Made by a program: the position numbers and the translations under genes. Of a DNA stretch of 64,000 bases, positions 8,010 to 17,727 are shown piece by piece. Source of the stretch: Lachnospiraceae bacterium (GTDB taxonomy: Bacteria > Bacillota > Clostridia > Lachnospirales > Lachnospiraceae); assembly GCA_016288005.1 (NCBI GenBank), contig JAEEXY010000004.1:26700-90699 (forward strand), read 5' to 3'. Position 1 is the first letter of the stretch. Every line of letters begins with the position of its first letter. The notes under the pieces were generated by a model. That model made no database searches and had not been told where the DNA came from. It saw only the letters and a list, made by a program, of their open reading frames with translations.

Positions 8010-9530
8010 ATGGTCTTACATGCCCAAAAGGGAAGCGACATCTCTGCACTGCTAAAGAATGCAGGCTTTCCTTTCCTCTGCGGCGGCACGGGATCATGCG
8101 GAAAATGCAGGATCAGGGTCCTGTCGGGGGAGGTAAGCATCACCGATGCCGACAGGACGTTTTTTAGTGAAGAAGAGTTAAAAGCAGGCATGAGGCTCGC
8201 CTGCATGGCAGGGACGGCCGGGAGCGATCTCGAGATAGAGTATGAGCTGCCGGACGAGGATATATATATCCCTGAAAGCAGCGACCGGAGCCCGGATTCA
8301 TGCCCCGCAGGAGACAGCTCCGATGCGGAGCGCAAAACAGATATCATAGACACAGGTTCGGCTGCGTTTGACATCGCGATCGACATCGGTACCACGACGA
8401 TCGCGGCTGCGGCGGTCGATAAGCATTCCGGACGGATTATTGCGGTCAGGACAGGCATCAATCATCAGCGCAGCTTCGGCGCGGATGTAATATCGAGGAT
8501 CGTGGCATCGAATCTGGGCAGCGGACCTAAGATGAGAGACGCCGTGATCACCGACATCAATGCCCTGATCGAAGCGATCATGACAGAGCATGCGCTGACT
8601 GCGGCGGGGCTCGGCAGGATCGTTATCGCGGGCAATACCACGATGCAGCATATATTTGCGGGCTATTCGTGCGAAGGACTCGGTACGGCGCCTTTTACGC
8701 CGGTCTCTACGGCACTCACCGATACTCCGTCGGGGCTGCTGCTTCCCGGGATATCGGCTTTTGTGGGCGCGGATATAGTCGCAGGCATCTATTCCTGCGG
8801 ATTCGGAGATGATCTGAGCCTGCTGATAGATCTCGGTACGAACGGAGAACTGGCACTCGGCACTAAGGACAGGATACTGGTCGCGTCTACTGCGGCGGGA
8901 CCCGCGTTTGAAGGCGGAAACATCAGCTGCGGGACCGCGGGCATACCCGGAGCGATATGTGATGTGACGCTATGCGATGAGGACGGAAAAGAGCCGATAG
9001 TGCTGAAACTGATAGGAGGCGCGGAAAAACCTGTCGGGATCTGCGGCACGGGCGTTATAGCGCTGATTGCGGAACTGATCAAACAGGGGCTCGTCGATGA
9101 GACGGGGCTGCTCGATGAGAGACTGCACGGCAGGATCAGGCTGTCCGCGGACGGAAAAGTCACCTTTACACAAAAGGATATAAGAGAGCTGCAGCTGGCT
9201 TCGGCCGCGGTAAGAGGCGGCATAGAGACGCTGCTGGAGGAGTACGGGGCTGCGGCCGGTGATATAAAGCATGTATTTATAGCCGGAGGTTTTGGGACAG
9301 AGCTGGATCCGGATAAGGCAGTCACGATAGGGCTGCTGCCGGAGGAGCTTTCGGACAAGTGCGAGAGTGTCGGGAATTCCTCACTTTCGGGTGCCGTAAA
9401 ATATGCCTCCGACCCGGCAGGTGCGGAGGCACTGGATAATATCGTAAAAGTCAGCCGTGAGATAATCCTCGCGGACAGTGAAGCGTTCAAGGCTCATTTT
9501 ATGGAGCACATGAACTTCGATCATTTGTGA
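8010..9530 (+). CDS. RACo-like ASKHA protein with N-terminal 2Fe-2S ferredoxin domain (DUF4445 type)
   Basis: The start is moved from 7842 to the ATG at 8010, which has GGAGGAAGG just upstream; the first 56 codons of the track ORF lie over hairpin DNA. The protein is then 506 residues. Residues 1-90 are a 2Fe-2S ferredoxin domain with Cys24, Cys30, Cys33 and Cys65. The rest is an actin-like ATPase domain with [26 protein letters not shown] and [12 protein letters not shown]. Relatives reactivate corrinoid proteins by ATP-driven reduction of Co(II). No corrinoid protein or methyltransferase gene is nearby, so the partner is unknown. The 3' end overlaps araD by 10 bases tail to tail. Confidence 0.8.
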   Translation: MVLHAQKGSDISALLKNAGFPFLCGGTGSCGKCRIRVLSGEVSITDADRTFFSEEELKAGMRLACMAGTAGSDLEIEYELPDEDIYIPESSDRSPDSCPAGDSSDAERKTDIIDTGSAAFDIAIDIGTTTIAAAAVDKHSGRIIAVRTGINHQRSFGADVISRIVASNLGSGPKMRDAVITDINALIEAIMTEHALTAAGLGRIVIAGNTTMQHIFAGYSCEGLGTAPFTPVSTALTDTPSGLLLPGISAFVGADIVAGIYSCGFGDDLSLLIDLGTNGELALGTKDRILVASTAAGPAFEGGNISCGTAGIPGAICDVTLCDEDGKEPIVLKLIGGAEKPVGICGTGVIALIAELIKQGLVDETGLLDERLHGRIRLSADGKVTFTQKDIRELQLASAAVRGGIETLLEEYGAAAGDIKHVFIAGGFGTELDPDKAVTIGLLPEELSDKCESVGNSSLSGAVKYASDPAGAEALDNIVKVSREIILADSEAFKAHFMEHMNFDHL

Positions 9531-10228
9531 TCGCCCTGACCGTAGTAAGCATTGGCGCCGTGTTTGCGCAGATAATGCTTGTCAAGGAGTGAGTTGGGAA
9601 CGGGCTTGATGCCGCAGTTCGACAGCGAGAGATTGTGCCATGCCATGAATGCGACTTCCTCGAGTACGATCGCATTCTCGACGGCTTTCTCGGGGGATTT
9701 GCCCCAGGTGAAGGGACCGTGCGATTTGAGCAGTACCGCGGGAACGTCCATGGGCTTGATGCCGCGTGACTTAAAGGTTTCGATGATCACTTTGCCGGTA
9801 TTGGCCTCATAGGCTTCGGCGATCTCTTCGTCCGAGAGGCAGCGTGCGCAGGGCACGGGGCCGTAGAAATAATCGGCATGAGTGGTTCCGAGGGCGGGGA
9901 TGTCCATTCCCTGCTGGGCCATGATCGTTGCCCATCTCGAATGTGTGTGAACGATGCCGCCGAGCTCGGGATACTCACGGTACAGAGCCAGATGAGTGGG
10001 AGTATCGGATGACGGATTTAAGTTTCCCTCCGCACGATTGCCGTCGAGGTCGAGAACGACCATATCCTCGGGCTTCATGGTGTCGTAGGATACGCCTGAG
10101 GGTTTGATGACAACGAGTCCCTTTTCACGGTCGATACCCGAAACATTGCCCCAGGTAAGTGTGATCAGATTGTTTTTGGGTAAAAGCAGATTGGCGTCAC
10201 AGACGCGCTTTTTCAGTTCTTCCAGCAT
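9521..10228 (-). CDS. araD: L-ribulose-5-phosphate 4-epimerase
   Basis: The 235-residue protein has the class II aldolase/epimerase fold. Visible elements are [15 protein letters not shown], the metal-binding HTHS motif followed by [23 protein letters not shown] and the distal metal His in [10 protein letters not shown]. It converts L-ribulose 5-phosphate to D-xylulose 5-phosphate at the end of arabinose catabolism. Length matches the family (about 231). AAAGGA precedes the ATG. It stands alone here, with no isomerase, kinase or arabinose transporter beside it. Confidence 0.92.
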   Translation of the reverse strand: MLEELKKRVCDANLLLPKNNLITLTWGNVSGIDREKGLVVIKPSGVSYDTMKPEDMVVLDLDGNRAEGNLNPSSDTPTHLALYREYPELGGIVHTHSRWATIMAQQGMDIPALGTTHADYFYGPVPCARCLSDEEIAEAYEANTGKVIIETFKSRGIKPMDVPAVLLKSHGPFTWGKSPEKAVENAIVLEEVAFMAWHNLSLSNCGIKPVPNSLLDKHYLRKHGANAYYGQGDHK

Positions 10229-10276
10229 GTTGCGGTCCTTTCTTGTCTGAGTTTTAAGGCTTTGCCTGCTATAAAT

Positions 10277-10305
10277 AAATTATCAAAGGCAGGGCGGTAA
10301 GTCAA
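10277..10305 (-). promoter_or_regulatory. Probable araD promoter
   Basis: On the minus strand, TTGACT, a 17-base spacer and TAATTT lie about 50 bases before the araD start. Confidence 0.5.
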
Positions 10306-10329
10306 TCGAAAAGGAAAACGGAGATTATT

Positions 10330-11499
10330 ATGAATGAGATAAATGCATGTCCTTATTCCAAAAAATGCGGAGGCTGCATGTATTCGGGCGTTTCCTACGG
10401 GGAACAGCTCGATATAAAGAACGGTCTCGTAAGGAAATACCTGGGTCCCGTAGCCAAAGAAAACGGTATAAAGCCCGAGCCTGTCGCAGGCGCAGCTGAT
10501 CCGCTCTATTACCGCAATAAGGTGCATTCGGTATTCGCGAGGACCAAAAAAGGACAGATCGTACGCGGCATATACCGCAGGGATTCGCATGAGGTGATAC
10601 CCGTGAGCGGATGTCTGCTGGAGAATAAAAAGGCAGACGCGATCATCGAGAAGATAAAAAGACTCGTGCCGTCGTTCAAATACAGGATATTCGACGAGGA
10701 CAACGGAACAGGGTGGCTGCGTCACGTGCTCGTGCGCACCGGGACCTGCGGGGGCAAAGAAGAGATCATGGTGATCCTGGTCACTTCCGAAGTTCCGTTC
10801 CCCGGAAAGAATAATTTCGTAAAGGCGCTGAGGTCGGCATTCCCGGAGATCACGACGATCGTGCAGAACATAAACGCGAAACGCACGAGCATGGTGCTGG
10901 GAGAGCGGAATATCGTTGTTTACGGCAAAGGCTTTATCGAGGACGATTCGTTGGGGCTCAGGTTCAGGATATCGCCCGGGTCGTTTTTCCAGATAAACGG
11001 TCCGCAGACAAAAAAACTCTACGGTCTGGCACTGGAGTTTGCGCAGCTTACGGGCAGCGAGACGGTGCTCGACGCATATTGCGGCACGGGTACGATTGGC
11101 ATGTTCATGAGCGCGGGAGCAAAACGGGTCATCGGAGTGGAGCTTAATCCCGACGCGGTGAGGGACGCGAGGGACAACGCAAAGAGGAACGGTATCGGAA
11201 ACATCGAATTTATCTGCGCCGATGCCACAAAATACATGCTGGGGGATATGCCCGCGGGCATCGACGTGCTGTGCATGGATCCGCCGAGGAGCGGCAGTAC
11301 GCCCGAGTTTATCAAGGCTGCGGCAGGGTTGGGGATCGGACGTATCGTATACGTTTCGTGCAATCCGGAGACGCTCGCGCGCGATCTGAAGCTTTTTATG
11401 AAACAAGGGTATCGCGTAAAGCGGCTTTCACCGGTCGATATGTTTCCGCTGACCGACAATCTGGAATGCTGCGCGTTACTGGAAATAGGGAGGAAGTAA
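10330..11499 (+). CDS. 23S rRNA (uracil-C5)-methyltransferase, RlmD/TrmA family, without TRAM domain
   Basis: A 389-residue SAM-dependent RNA methyltransferase. The N-terminus carries CPYSKKCGGC, three of the four Cys used by this family for a 4Fe-4S cluster. The methyltransferase domain shows SFFQINGPQT, VLDAYCGTGTIGMFMS (SAM site), CMDPPRSG and VYVSCNPETLARDL, whose Cys is the nucleophile. Full-length relatives of about 450 residues start with an RNA-binding TRAM domain, which is absent here. The exact uridine target cannot be assigned. It is divergent from araD and tightly linked to the following permease. Confidence 0.88.
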   Translation: MNEINACPYSKKCGGCMYSGVSYGEQLDIKNGLVRKYLGPVAKENGIKPEPVAGAADPLYYRNKVHSVFARTKKGQIVRGIYRRDSHEVIPVSGCLLENKKADAIIEKIKRLVPSFKYRIFDEDNGTGWLRHVLVRTGTCGGKEEIMVILVTSEVPFPGKNNFVKALRSAFPEITTIVQNINAKRTSMVLGERNIVVYGKGFIEDDSLGLRFRISPGSFFQINGPQTKKLYGLALEFAQLTGSETVLDAYCGTGTIGMFMSAGAKRVIGVELNPDAVRDARDNAKRNGIGNIEFICADATKYMLGDMPAGIDVLCMDPPRSGSTPEFIKAAAGLGIGRIVYVSCNPETLARDLKLFMKQGYRVKRLSPVDMFPLTDNLECCALLEIGRK

Positions 11500-11500
11500 A

Positions 11501-12670
11501 GTGAAATTCAAGGAGATCAAAAACAAAAAATGGTTTAACGGCATGCTGATAGCATGTACCGCTGTGACATTGTTCGTGGTACTGTCAAATATCGGCAAAG
11601 TACTGCATGTGATCGGAGCGGCCATAAGCTTTTTCATGCCGCTCATATTCGGCGCGATCATCGCCTATATGATCAATCCGCTGGCAAAAAAGCTTTCGCA
11701 GACACTTTTCAAAAAAATTAAGCGCAGGAATGTGCAATGGACCCTTTCGGCAGTGCTTGCCCTGATAATTGTAGTCCTTGTAGTCGGATTCATGCTCGGT
11801 ATACTGATACCTCAGCTCATCGACAGCATCAGGACATTCTCGGCCAATTTCAATACATATCTCGAAGCTCTGCAGAACTTCCTGGAGAAGGGCGAGATAT
11901 CGAAATTCATCGATCTGAAGGCGTTTATCGATTCTTCGGAAACTGCATGGAACAAGCTGTTCGGCCTGATCTCGGACAACATGGAGAATATCATGTCCGC
12001 GTCCGCCGATTTCGGAAAGTCGTTCATAAACTGGATATTAGGCTTCATACTTTCGATCTATCTGCTGATGGCAAAGAGATCCGTAAAGGTTTTCTGCTCG
12101 CAGCTCGGCAAAGCGCTTTTTGACGCGAACAGATATGACGCGTTCAAGACTTTCTGGTACAGATGCGATTCGATACTTTCGCATTACATTGCGTACAGCC
12201 TGATCGAGGGCATCATGGTCGGCCTGATAAACGCGCTTTTCATGATGATCATGAGGATGCAGTATGTAGGCATGATCTCGGTTGTTGTGGCGCTCACAAA
12301 CCTGATCCCTACCTTCGGACCCATATTCGGAGGCGTTGTGGGAGCCTTTATCCTGCTGATGGTAAAGCCCTGGCACGCTCTGGCGTTCATCATATTCACG
12401 CTTGTCCTCCAGACCGTGGACGGCTATATAATCAAGCCCAACATGTTCGGAGATTCTCTTGGAGTTTCGGGACTGCTCATCCTGGTTACGATCATTACCG
12501 GAGGCAAGATGTTCGGTGTGCCCGGCATTCTGCTCTCTATCCCGTTCGCGGCGATACTTGATTTTGTATACAAGGACTACATCCTCGTCAAGCTTCGTGA
12601 AAACAGGGAAAAGAAGGACAATATGGCGGCTGTCGAAGCCGAGCGGACAGCGGATGACGGGGAAACCTGA
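11501..12670 (+). CDS. AI-2E family transporter (UPF0118 membrane permease)
   Basis: The 389-residue protein starts at GTG with AGGGAGGA about 9 bases upstream. It has the family pattern: membrane segments at the N-terminus, an amphipathic middle section (FNTYLEALQNFLEKGE) and a C-terminal membrane block containing ALTNLIPTFGPIFGG and the late motif PNMFGDSLGVSGLLIL. Members export small molecules or act as Na+/H+ antiporters; some carry the AI-2 autoinducer. The substrate here cannot be told. It begins one base after the methyltransferase stop, so the two are co-transcribed. Confidence 0.88.
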   Translation: MKFKEIKNKKWFNGMLIACTAVTLFVVLSNIGKVLHVIGAAISFFMPLIFGAIIAYMINPLAKKLSQTLFKKIKRRNVQWTLSAVLALIIVVLVVGFMLGILIPQLIDSIRTFSANFNTYLEALQNFLEKGEISKFIDLKAFIDSSETAWNKLFGLISDNMENIMSASADFGKSFINWILGFILSIYLLMAKRSVKVFCSQLGKALFDANRYDAFKTFWYRCDSILSHYIAYSLIEGIMVGLINALFMMIMRMQYVGMISVVVALTNLIPTFGPIFGGVVGAFILLMVKPWHALAFIIFTLVLQTVDGYIIKPNMFGDSLGVSGLLILVTIITGGKMFGVPGILLSIPFAAILDFVYKDYILVKLRENREKKDNMAAVEAERTADDGET

Positions 12671-12683
12671 GGCAAACACTGTC

Positions 12684-12712
12684 TTGTATATAAGCTGTCA
12701 TTATGTTATAGT
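12684..12712 (+). promoter_or_regulatory. Promoter of the GGDEF-GNAT-kinase block
   Basis: TTGTAT, a 17-base spacer and TATAGT with an extended -10 TG, about 80 bases before the GGDEF gene. Confidence 0.55.
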
Positions 12713-12792
12713 ATAAGATACAGCTGATTTACGGTTTTTTGACTGTTATCGATGATTTGTAACCCGCGTATACACCACGGAAAGGATATGTG

Positions 12793-13977
12793 ATGCCGCA
12801 TTATTCCGGCATCCATGTGTGCATAATGGAATTTCAGACTATATTTATCCTGAATCTGTTTGGGATCATTCTGCTGCTGTTTCTTATAGCCAGCCGTTTT
12901 GCCACCCGTCAGCGCAGGAGGCTCGGAGACAAGTTTTTCACTGCGCTTACCCTTATCACGATGGGCGCGAGCATCGTCGAGATATTCTCATTCTGGATAG
13001 ACGGAAAACCCGGTGTCATCAGCCACTGGCTGAACCTGCTCTGCAATACGGGCCTTTATCTGGCCAATGTTACCGGATGCTTTGTATGGCTGCTCTATGT
13101 TGACCTGAAGCTTTACCGCGACCGCAAGCGCCTGCTTAAGAAGATCCCCGTATATGCCGCTTTTCCCGTGATATCGGCGATAGCTCTGATAGTTAACATA
13201 TTTAAGCCGTTTTTGCTGTATATCGATTCGGACAATATCTACCACAGACTTCCGCTGTGCAACGTGCTGTATTTCTTCGTCATGCTTACCGGAGCGGAGA
13301 GCCTTGTGATTTACTTTATTTACCGCAAAAAGCATGGGAGGCTCAGGTTTTTTCCCATATGGATGTTCATGCTGCCGGTTGTCGCGGGATGTCTCGGACA
13401 GGCCTTCTTCTACGGTATCTCGACCGCATGGCCGGGCACCTGCATAGGTATCGCAGCGATCTATATGGGCATACAGAACGAAAAGTCCTATATCGATCCG
13501 CTCACGGGTCTGTACAACAGACAGTTCCTCGAGCATACGCTGCTGGTATTCAGTGAGACCAGGAGTTTTTACGGAATAATGTTCGACCTTAACAAATTTA
13601 AGGAGATCAATGACAGGTTCGGTCATTCCACAGGTGACCGTGCGCTTTTCAGGGCAGGCAGGATACTTCATCGCGCTTCGGAGTCTAAGGGCACCGTTTT
13701 CAGGTTCGCCGGAGATGAGTTCATCATCCTTATGAATTCGGATTCTGAGGCGGATGTGCTCGCGCTCAAGGAAAGAGTTTGGATATTGTCCAATAACTTT
13801 AATACCGAGTCGGGCGAGCCGTTCAGGATTTCGTTCTCGATGGGCTACGCAAAGTATTCAAAGGGTGAATCACAGGATGATTTCCTGCATCGCATGGATG
13901 AGGCGATGTATATCGATAAAGAGAGAATGCACAGACTGCTCGCGAAAGAGGAGTGTGCGGAAGGAGCTGCGACGTGA
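12793..13977 (+). CDS. Membrane GGDEF protein, probable diguanylate cyclase
   Basis: The ATG at 12793 sits 7 bases after GGAAAGG and is preferred over the GTG one codon earlier. The protein is about 394 residues. The first 230 form six or seven membrane segments typical of clostridial 7TM signalling modules. The GGDEF domain starts at IDPLTGLYNRQFLEH. Its signature is FAGDEF, so the first Gly of GGDEF is Ala; AGDEF cyclases are known to be active. I see no RxxD inhibitory site before it. It would make cyclic di-GMP in response to an unknown membrane signal. Its stop overlaps the GTG of the GNAT gene. Confidence 0.87.
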   Translation: MPHYSGIHVCIMEFQTIFILNLFGIILLLFLIASRFATRQRRRLGDKFFTALTLITMGASIVEIFSFWIDGKPGVISHWLNLLCNTGLYLANVTGCFVWLLYVDLKLYRDRKRLLKKIPVYAAFPVISAIALIVNIFKPFLLYIDSDNIYHRLPLCNVLYFFVMLTGAESLVIYFIYRKKHGRLRFFPIWMFMLPVVAGCLGQAFFYGISTAWPGTCIGIAAIYMGIQNEKSYIDPLTGLYNRQFLEHTLLVFSETRSFYGIMFDLNKFKEINDRFGHSTGDRALFRAGRILHRASESKGTVFRFAGDEFIILMNSDSEADVLALKERVWILSNNFNTESGEPFRISFSMGYAKYSKGESQDDFLHRMDEAMYIDKERMHRLLAKEECAEGAAT

Positions 13978-14450
13978 CGGTTATCAGGAGAGCCGAAGTC
14001 AGGGACATCGGCGACATAAACATACTTCTCGGGCAGGTACTGCTCGTGCATCATAACGGCAGGCCCGATCTTTTTAAGGCCGAGGGCGCGAAATACTCGG
14101 ACGATCAGCTGGCAGAGATCATTCGCGATGATAACAGGCCCGTTTTCGTTTATGAGGAGGACGGCAGAGTGATCGCGCACTGTTTCTGCATGATCAAAGA
14201 CTGGCCCGAGACAGGCGCGGCTTACGCCCGCAAGAACCTGTTCATTGACGATCTGTGCGTGGATGAGAACGCACGCGGAAAACATGTCGGGACGCAGCTC
14301 TACGATTATGTTAAGGGCTGGGCGGCCGGACACGGTTTTGATAATATCACGCTGCATGTCTGGGAGTGCAATCCCGGAGCCGTTGAGTTCTATAAGAGCC
14401 TTGGCATGCAGGTTCGGCAATACACTATGGAGACGATCCTTAGAAAATGA
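13974..14450 (+). CDS. GNAT family N-acetyltransferase
   Basis: The start is set at GTG 13974, which overlaps the preceding stop and follows AAGGAG; the track's 13953 start has no ribosome site. The protein is 158 residues. It begins TVIRRAEVRDIGDINILL and carries the acetyl-CoA loop as DLCVDENARGKHVGTQLYDYV, then NITLHVWECNPGAVEFYKSLGM and a final strand. The HHNGRPDLF phrase is frequent in a small-amine or protein acetyltransferase subgroup. The acceptor is unknown. It is translationally coupled to the GGDEF gene. Confidence 0.85.
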   Translation: MTVIRRAEVRDIGDINILLGQVLLVHHNGRPDLFKAEGAKYSDDQLAEIIRDDNRPVFVYEEDGRVIAHCFCMIKDWPETGAAYARKNLFIDDLCVDENARGKHVGTQLYDYVKGWAAGHGFDNITLHVWECNPGAVEFYKSLGMQVRQYTMETILRK

Positions 14451-14468
14451 TCAGCGAGAGGCGTTGAG

Positions 14469-16685
14469 ATGTACACAAAGATCATATATGTCCTTGTAGA
14501 CAGCCTTGCTATAGTCATAATGTTATTTACGATCATGGCATCTATGCAGATCAGGCAGAGATACGGAGTTATCCTGAAAAAGGCCTTTATCTGTTCTATA
14601 GCTGCCATTTTTTCCAATATCCTTATAGCGGTATCACCCAACGCGGTATTCGCCGAGATCGTATATTCTCTGTACTTTGCCGCGATAGACTGGATGCTGC
14701 TGTATCTGACCGGATTCTGCCTGTCATACACCGATCACCATAAGGCGCTGAAGATCCTTCGTCCGATAGCTACCGCTCTGGTCTGGATCGATTCGGTATC
14801 CATTCTTCTCAATTATTTTTTCGGCCATGTATTCGACATTTACGAATATGAATACGCGGGCACCGTATTTTATCAGACCAAATTCAACACGCTGTATTTT
14901 GTGCACCTCGGCATAGACTATCTCGCGGTAGTAATAACCTTCGGTTTCATCATCTACAGGATAGCAAAGAGCTATGACGTTTACCGCACAAAGTACGTGA
15001 TGATTCTGGCCGTGCTCCTGCTGGTAGTATTCCTGAACGTACTGTACATGGCGTTCTCGCTGATACTTGATATCTCCGTTATATTCTATGCGGTCGCCGG
15101 TCCCCTGATCTGTTTCGGCATCATGCGTCTGGTACCGCGCAATCTGATGAGCCATTCGATAGCCAAAGCGGTCGACGACATGAACGAGGGACTGGTGCTG
15201 TTTGATTCCGGCGACAAATACATTTTCTCGAACAAGTATTTCAATGAGCATTTTGGCCCGATAGACGAGGACGATACCTATGATGCGGAGCCCATGTCTT
15301 CGATACGTACGTCGCTCATGCTGAAGGGAAAGCAGTTCGGTCCCGCGGAGTATGAGAGGTCCGACGGAGAGGGCAGCCGTGAGCACTATCAGGTGCTGTA
15401 TAATCAGCTCCTTGACAGAAAAAACCGACCTATCGGCTCTTATCTGCTGGTTGAGGACGACACGGAGGAGATATCTTACTTAAGACAGCTCGATGATGCG
15501 CGCCGTGAGGCCGATGAGGCCAACAGGGCAAAGTCGACTTTCCTCGCGAATATGTCGCATGAGATCAGGACGCCGCTTAACGCAGTACTCGGAATGAACG
15601 AGATGATACTCCGCAAGGCCGAGGACCCCGAGCTGCTCGAATACGCCGAGAATATCAGGTCATCGGGCAATGCGCTGCTGCATCTGATCAACGATATACT
15701 GGATTTCTCCAAGATCGAAGCCCGCAAGATGGAGCTTCTTTTGGGTGAATACAAGCCTCACGACCTGATGCGTGAATGCGTATCGCGTTTCGAAAAGATG
15801 GCCGATGATAAGGACCTGCTGCTGAAAGCCGCGTTCGATCCCAATATCCCTACGGTTCTTGAGGGTGATGTCCTGCATCTGACGCAGGTCATCAGCAACA
15901 TGGTCTCGAACGCGATCAAATACACCAGAGCGGGCAGCGTGGAGCTGCGTTTTTCAGAAGGAGAGCGGCCCATAGCAAAGGGTGAGTTCGGTCTCGTCAT
16001 TGAGGTCAGGGACACAGGCATGGGTATCGCGCAGTCGGATCTGCCGTATCTGTTCGACGCGTTTGAACGAGTAAATGAAAAGGAAAACGCGAACATACAG
16101 GGCACGGGTCTGGGACTGGCCATCACAAAACAGCTCGTGGAGCTGATGAACGGCTCGGTTACTGTTGAGAGCGAGCCCGGCGAAGGCACTGTATTTAAGG
16201 TCTATGTGCCTCAAAAGATAAAGGACGCGACTCCTGCGGGCGAGTTTGAGCGCAATGTAAGGGCCGAACATGAGGTATATCATGAGACGTTCAGGGCGCC
16301 GAACGCGCATGTGCTCGTTGTTGACGATGTTGCGGTAAATATCATGGTCATCAAAGAGCTCCTTAAAAAGACCGAGGTTGTGTTAGATAAGGCAAACAGC
16401 GGTGATGAGGCCATAGCAAAGTGCAAAGAGCTCAAATACGATCTTATCCTGCTCGACCACAGGATGCCCAAGAAGGACGGCATCGAGACATTCCGCGAGA
16501 TATCCGCCGACGGGCTCAATCAGGGCACGCCGGTTATCATGCTCACGGCCAATGCCGAAGCGGGGGCGCGCGATGAGTACAGAAAGATCGGTTTTGTCGA
16601 TTACCTGACAAAACCCGTTGACAGCGCTGAGCTGGAGAAGTCGCTCGCGACTCATCTGCCTCAGGAGCTGATAGAAAAAATGTGA
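14469..16685 (+). CDS. Hybrid sensor histidine kinase with 7TM-type N-terminus and receiver domain
   Basis: A 738-residue protein. Membrane segments occupy about residues 1-225, followed by a PAS-like stretch (MNEGLVLFDSGDKYIF). The dimerisation domain has the phospho-accepting His364 in FLANMSHEIRTPLN. The ATPase domain contains ISNMVSNAIKYT, DTGMGI and GTGLGLAIT. A C-terminal receiver starts near VLVVDDVAVNIM with phospho-Asp663 in LILLDHRMPKKDG. There is no Hpt or output domain, so phosphate must pass to a protein encoded elsewhere. It lies 18 bases after the GNAT gene. Confidence 0.9.
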   Translation: MYTKIIYVLVDSLAIVIMLFTIMASMQIRQRYGVILKKAFICSIAAIFSNILIAVSPNAVFAEIVYSLYFAAIDWMLLYLTGFCLSYTDHHKALKILRPIATALVWIDSVSILLNYFFGHVFDIYEYEYAGTVFYQTKFNTLYFVHLGIDYLAVVITFGFIIYRIAKSYDVYRTKYVMILAVLLLVVFLNVLYMAFSLILDISVIFYAVAGPLICFGIMRLVPRNLMSHSIAKAVDDMNEGLVLFDSGDKYIFSNKYFNEHFGPIDEDDTYDAEPMSSIRTSLMLKGKQFGPAEYERSDGEGSREHYQVLYNQLLDRKNRPIGSYLLVEDDTEEISYLRQLDDARREADEANRAKSTFLANMSHEIRTPLNAVLGMNEMILRKAEDPELLEYAENIRSSGNALLHLINDILDFSKIEARKMELLLGEYKPHDLMRECVSRFEKMADDKDLLLKAAFDPNIPTVLEGDVLHLTQVISNMVSNAIKYTRAGSVELRFSEGERPIAKGEFGLVIEVRDTGMGIAQSDLPYLFDAFERVNEKENANIQGTGLGLAITKQLVELMNGSVTVESEPGEGTVFKVYVPQKIKDATPAGEFERNVRAEHEVYHETFRAPNAHVLVVDDVAVNIMVIKELLKKTEVVLDKANSGDEAIAKCKELKYDLILLDHRMPKKDGIETFREISADGLNQGTPVIMLTANAEAGARDEYRKIGFVDYLTKPVDSAELEKSLATHLPQELIEKM

Positions 16686-16707
16686 TCATATAACAGGAGG
16701 GTTTACG

Positions 16708-17622
16708 ATGGAACTTGATGAACAGGATCTGAGAGATGGTTTGAAGTTTTTGGTGGGAACGTGGCAGGTTGATTACATTGTAAACGCGTTTTCGAACGAT
16801 CTGGCGCACATTCCGGCCACTGAGTTCAAGAGTGAGGACGGTACAGATTTTACCGCGATCACGTATGAGTTTTTTGAGGATCATACCCTGATCCTGCGCA
16901 ATTCGGCCAACGGCAGAGAGATAAAGGGCACGTGGGAGCAGACCGGATGGAGCGAATATCATTATACCGCAGAGGATTTCTACGATATTCCCGACGATAG
17001 TTTCCGCAAGGGCGTTGAGACCCTGCAGGTTGTGGACGGCTGCGTTGTTTTCAGCATCGGTTTCCTCGCGATAGGCATGAAAAAGACGGCGGAAGGCGTT
17101 GTTACGGTTCAAAAGAAGCAGGATATCGGCGATATCGAGATGAGCGAAGCCGATAAGAAGTGCATGGATATCGTCGGAACTTACCGTGCGGCAAAGATGA
17201 TGAGCATGATCGGAGGCAAGTTCGAGCTTTTCCCTGTCGAAGAGGTCATTGCGGATCTCGATAAACAGCTGGCTGCCGGCGCGATAGACGAGCACGAGGC
17301 GGGGCAGATGAAGAGCCTGATCGAAGCCAGATACGAGTTTACTGACGATCACCGGGTTCTCGAGATGGCGAAGGTACCTGTCGGAGTCAGCGAGGAAGAG
17401 ATCAAAAAAGCGATCGAGGCCGGTCAGATAAAGGGTTATAAGGACGGGTATTTCTCACGCGGCGAAAAGGAATGGAAAGCCATAGGCGGGAAGTACTATT
17501 ACGATACGCAGGAGCAGCGTGAGGTATTCGGGGAAGCCCTGTCATCGTGGGATGAGCTGGTGTTTGACGAAGACGGTCTGCTCAACTACGGTTCAGGCTT
17601 CGTAAAGCTCAAAAAGATTTGA
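16708..17622 (+). CDS. Unrecognised protein with two lipocalin-like halves
   Basis: The 304-residue protein has no signal peptide or membrane segment. It looks like an internal duplication. The first half starts FLVGTWQVDY and runs through a series of short beta strands ending KMKK-like (IGMKKTAEG). The second starts DIVGTYRAAKMM, includes a helical insert, and ends SGFVKLKKI. The G-[TY]-[WY] opening followed by a strand ladder resembles small lipocalin-like domains. Function is not known. AGGAGG precedes the ATG. It may be co-transcribed with the hybrid kinase 22 bases upstream and is closed by a terminator. Confidence 0.7.
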   Translation: MELDEQDLRDGLKFLVGTWQVDYIVNAFSNDLAHIPATEFKSEDGTDFTAITYEFFEDHTLILRNSANGREIKGTWEQTGWSEYHYTAEDFYDIPDDSFRKGVETLQVVDGCVVFSIGFLAIGMKKTAEGVVTVQKKQDIGDIEMSEADKKCMDIVGTYRAAKMMSMIGGKFELFPVEEVIADLDKQLAAGAIDEHEAGQMKSLIEARYEFTDDHRVLEMAKVPVGVSEEEIKKAIEAGQIKGYKDGYFSRGEKEWKAIGGKYYYDTQEQREVFGEALSSWDELVFDEDGLLNYGSGFVKLKKI

Positions 17623-17630
17623 TGATATTT

Positions 17631-17667
17631 AAGGTTTCGGCCGATGATCGGTCGAAACCTTTTTTTG
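17631..17667 (+). terminator. Rho-independent terminator
   Basis: AAGGTTTCGGCCGA pairs with CGGTCGAAACCTT across a 4-base loop (with one G-T pair) and runs into seven T residues. Confidence 0.9.
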
Positions 17668-17727
17668 CAATACGATATGTGAAGTATCGAATTAAAAACT
17701 ATCGCATAAGAGAAAAATAAAAAGTGC

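Noticed and set aside
10213-11406. Minus-strand ORF of 397 residues
   Set aside because: It runs antisense to a clear RNA methyltransferase and has no recognisable domain; it is a shadow of GC-rich codon use.
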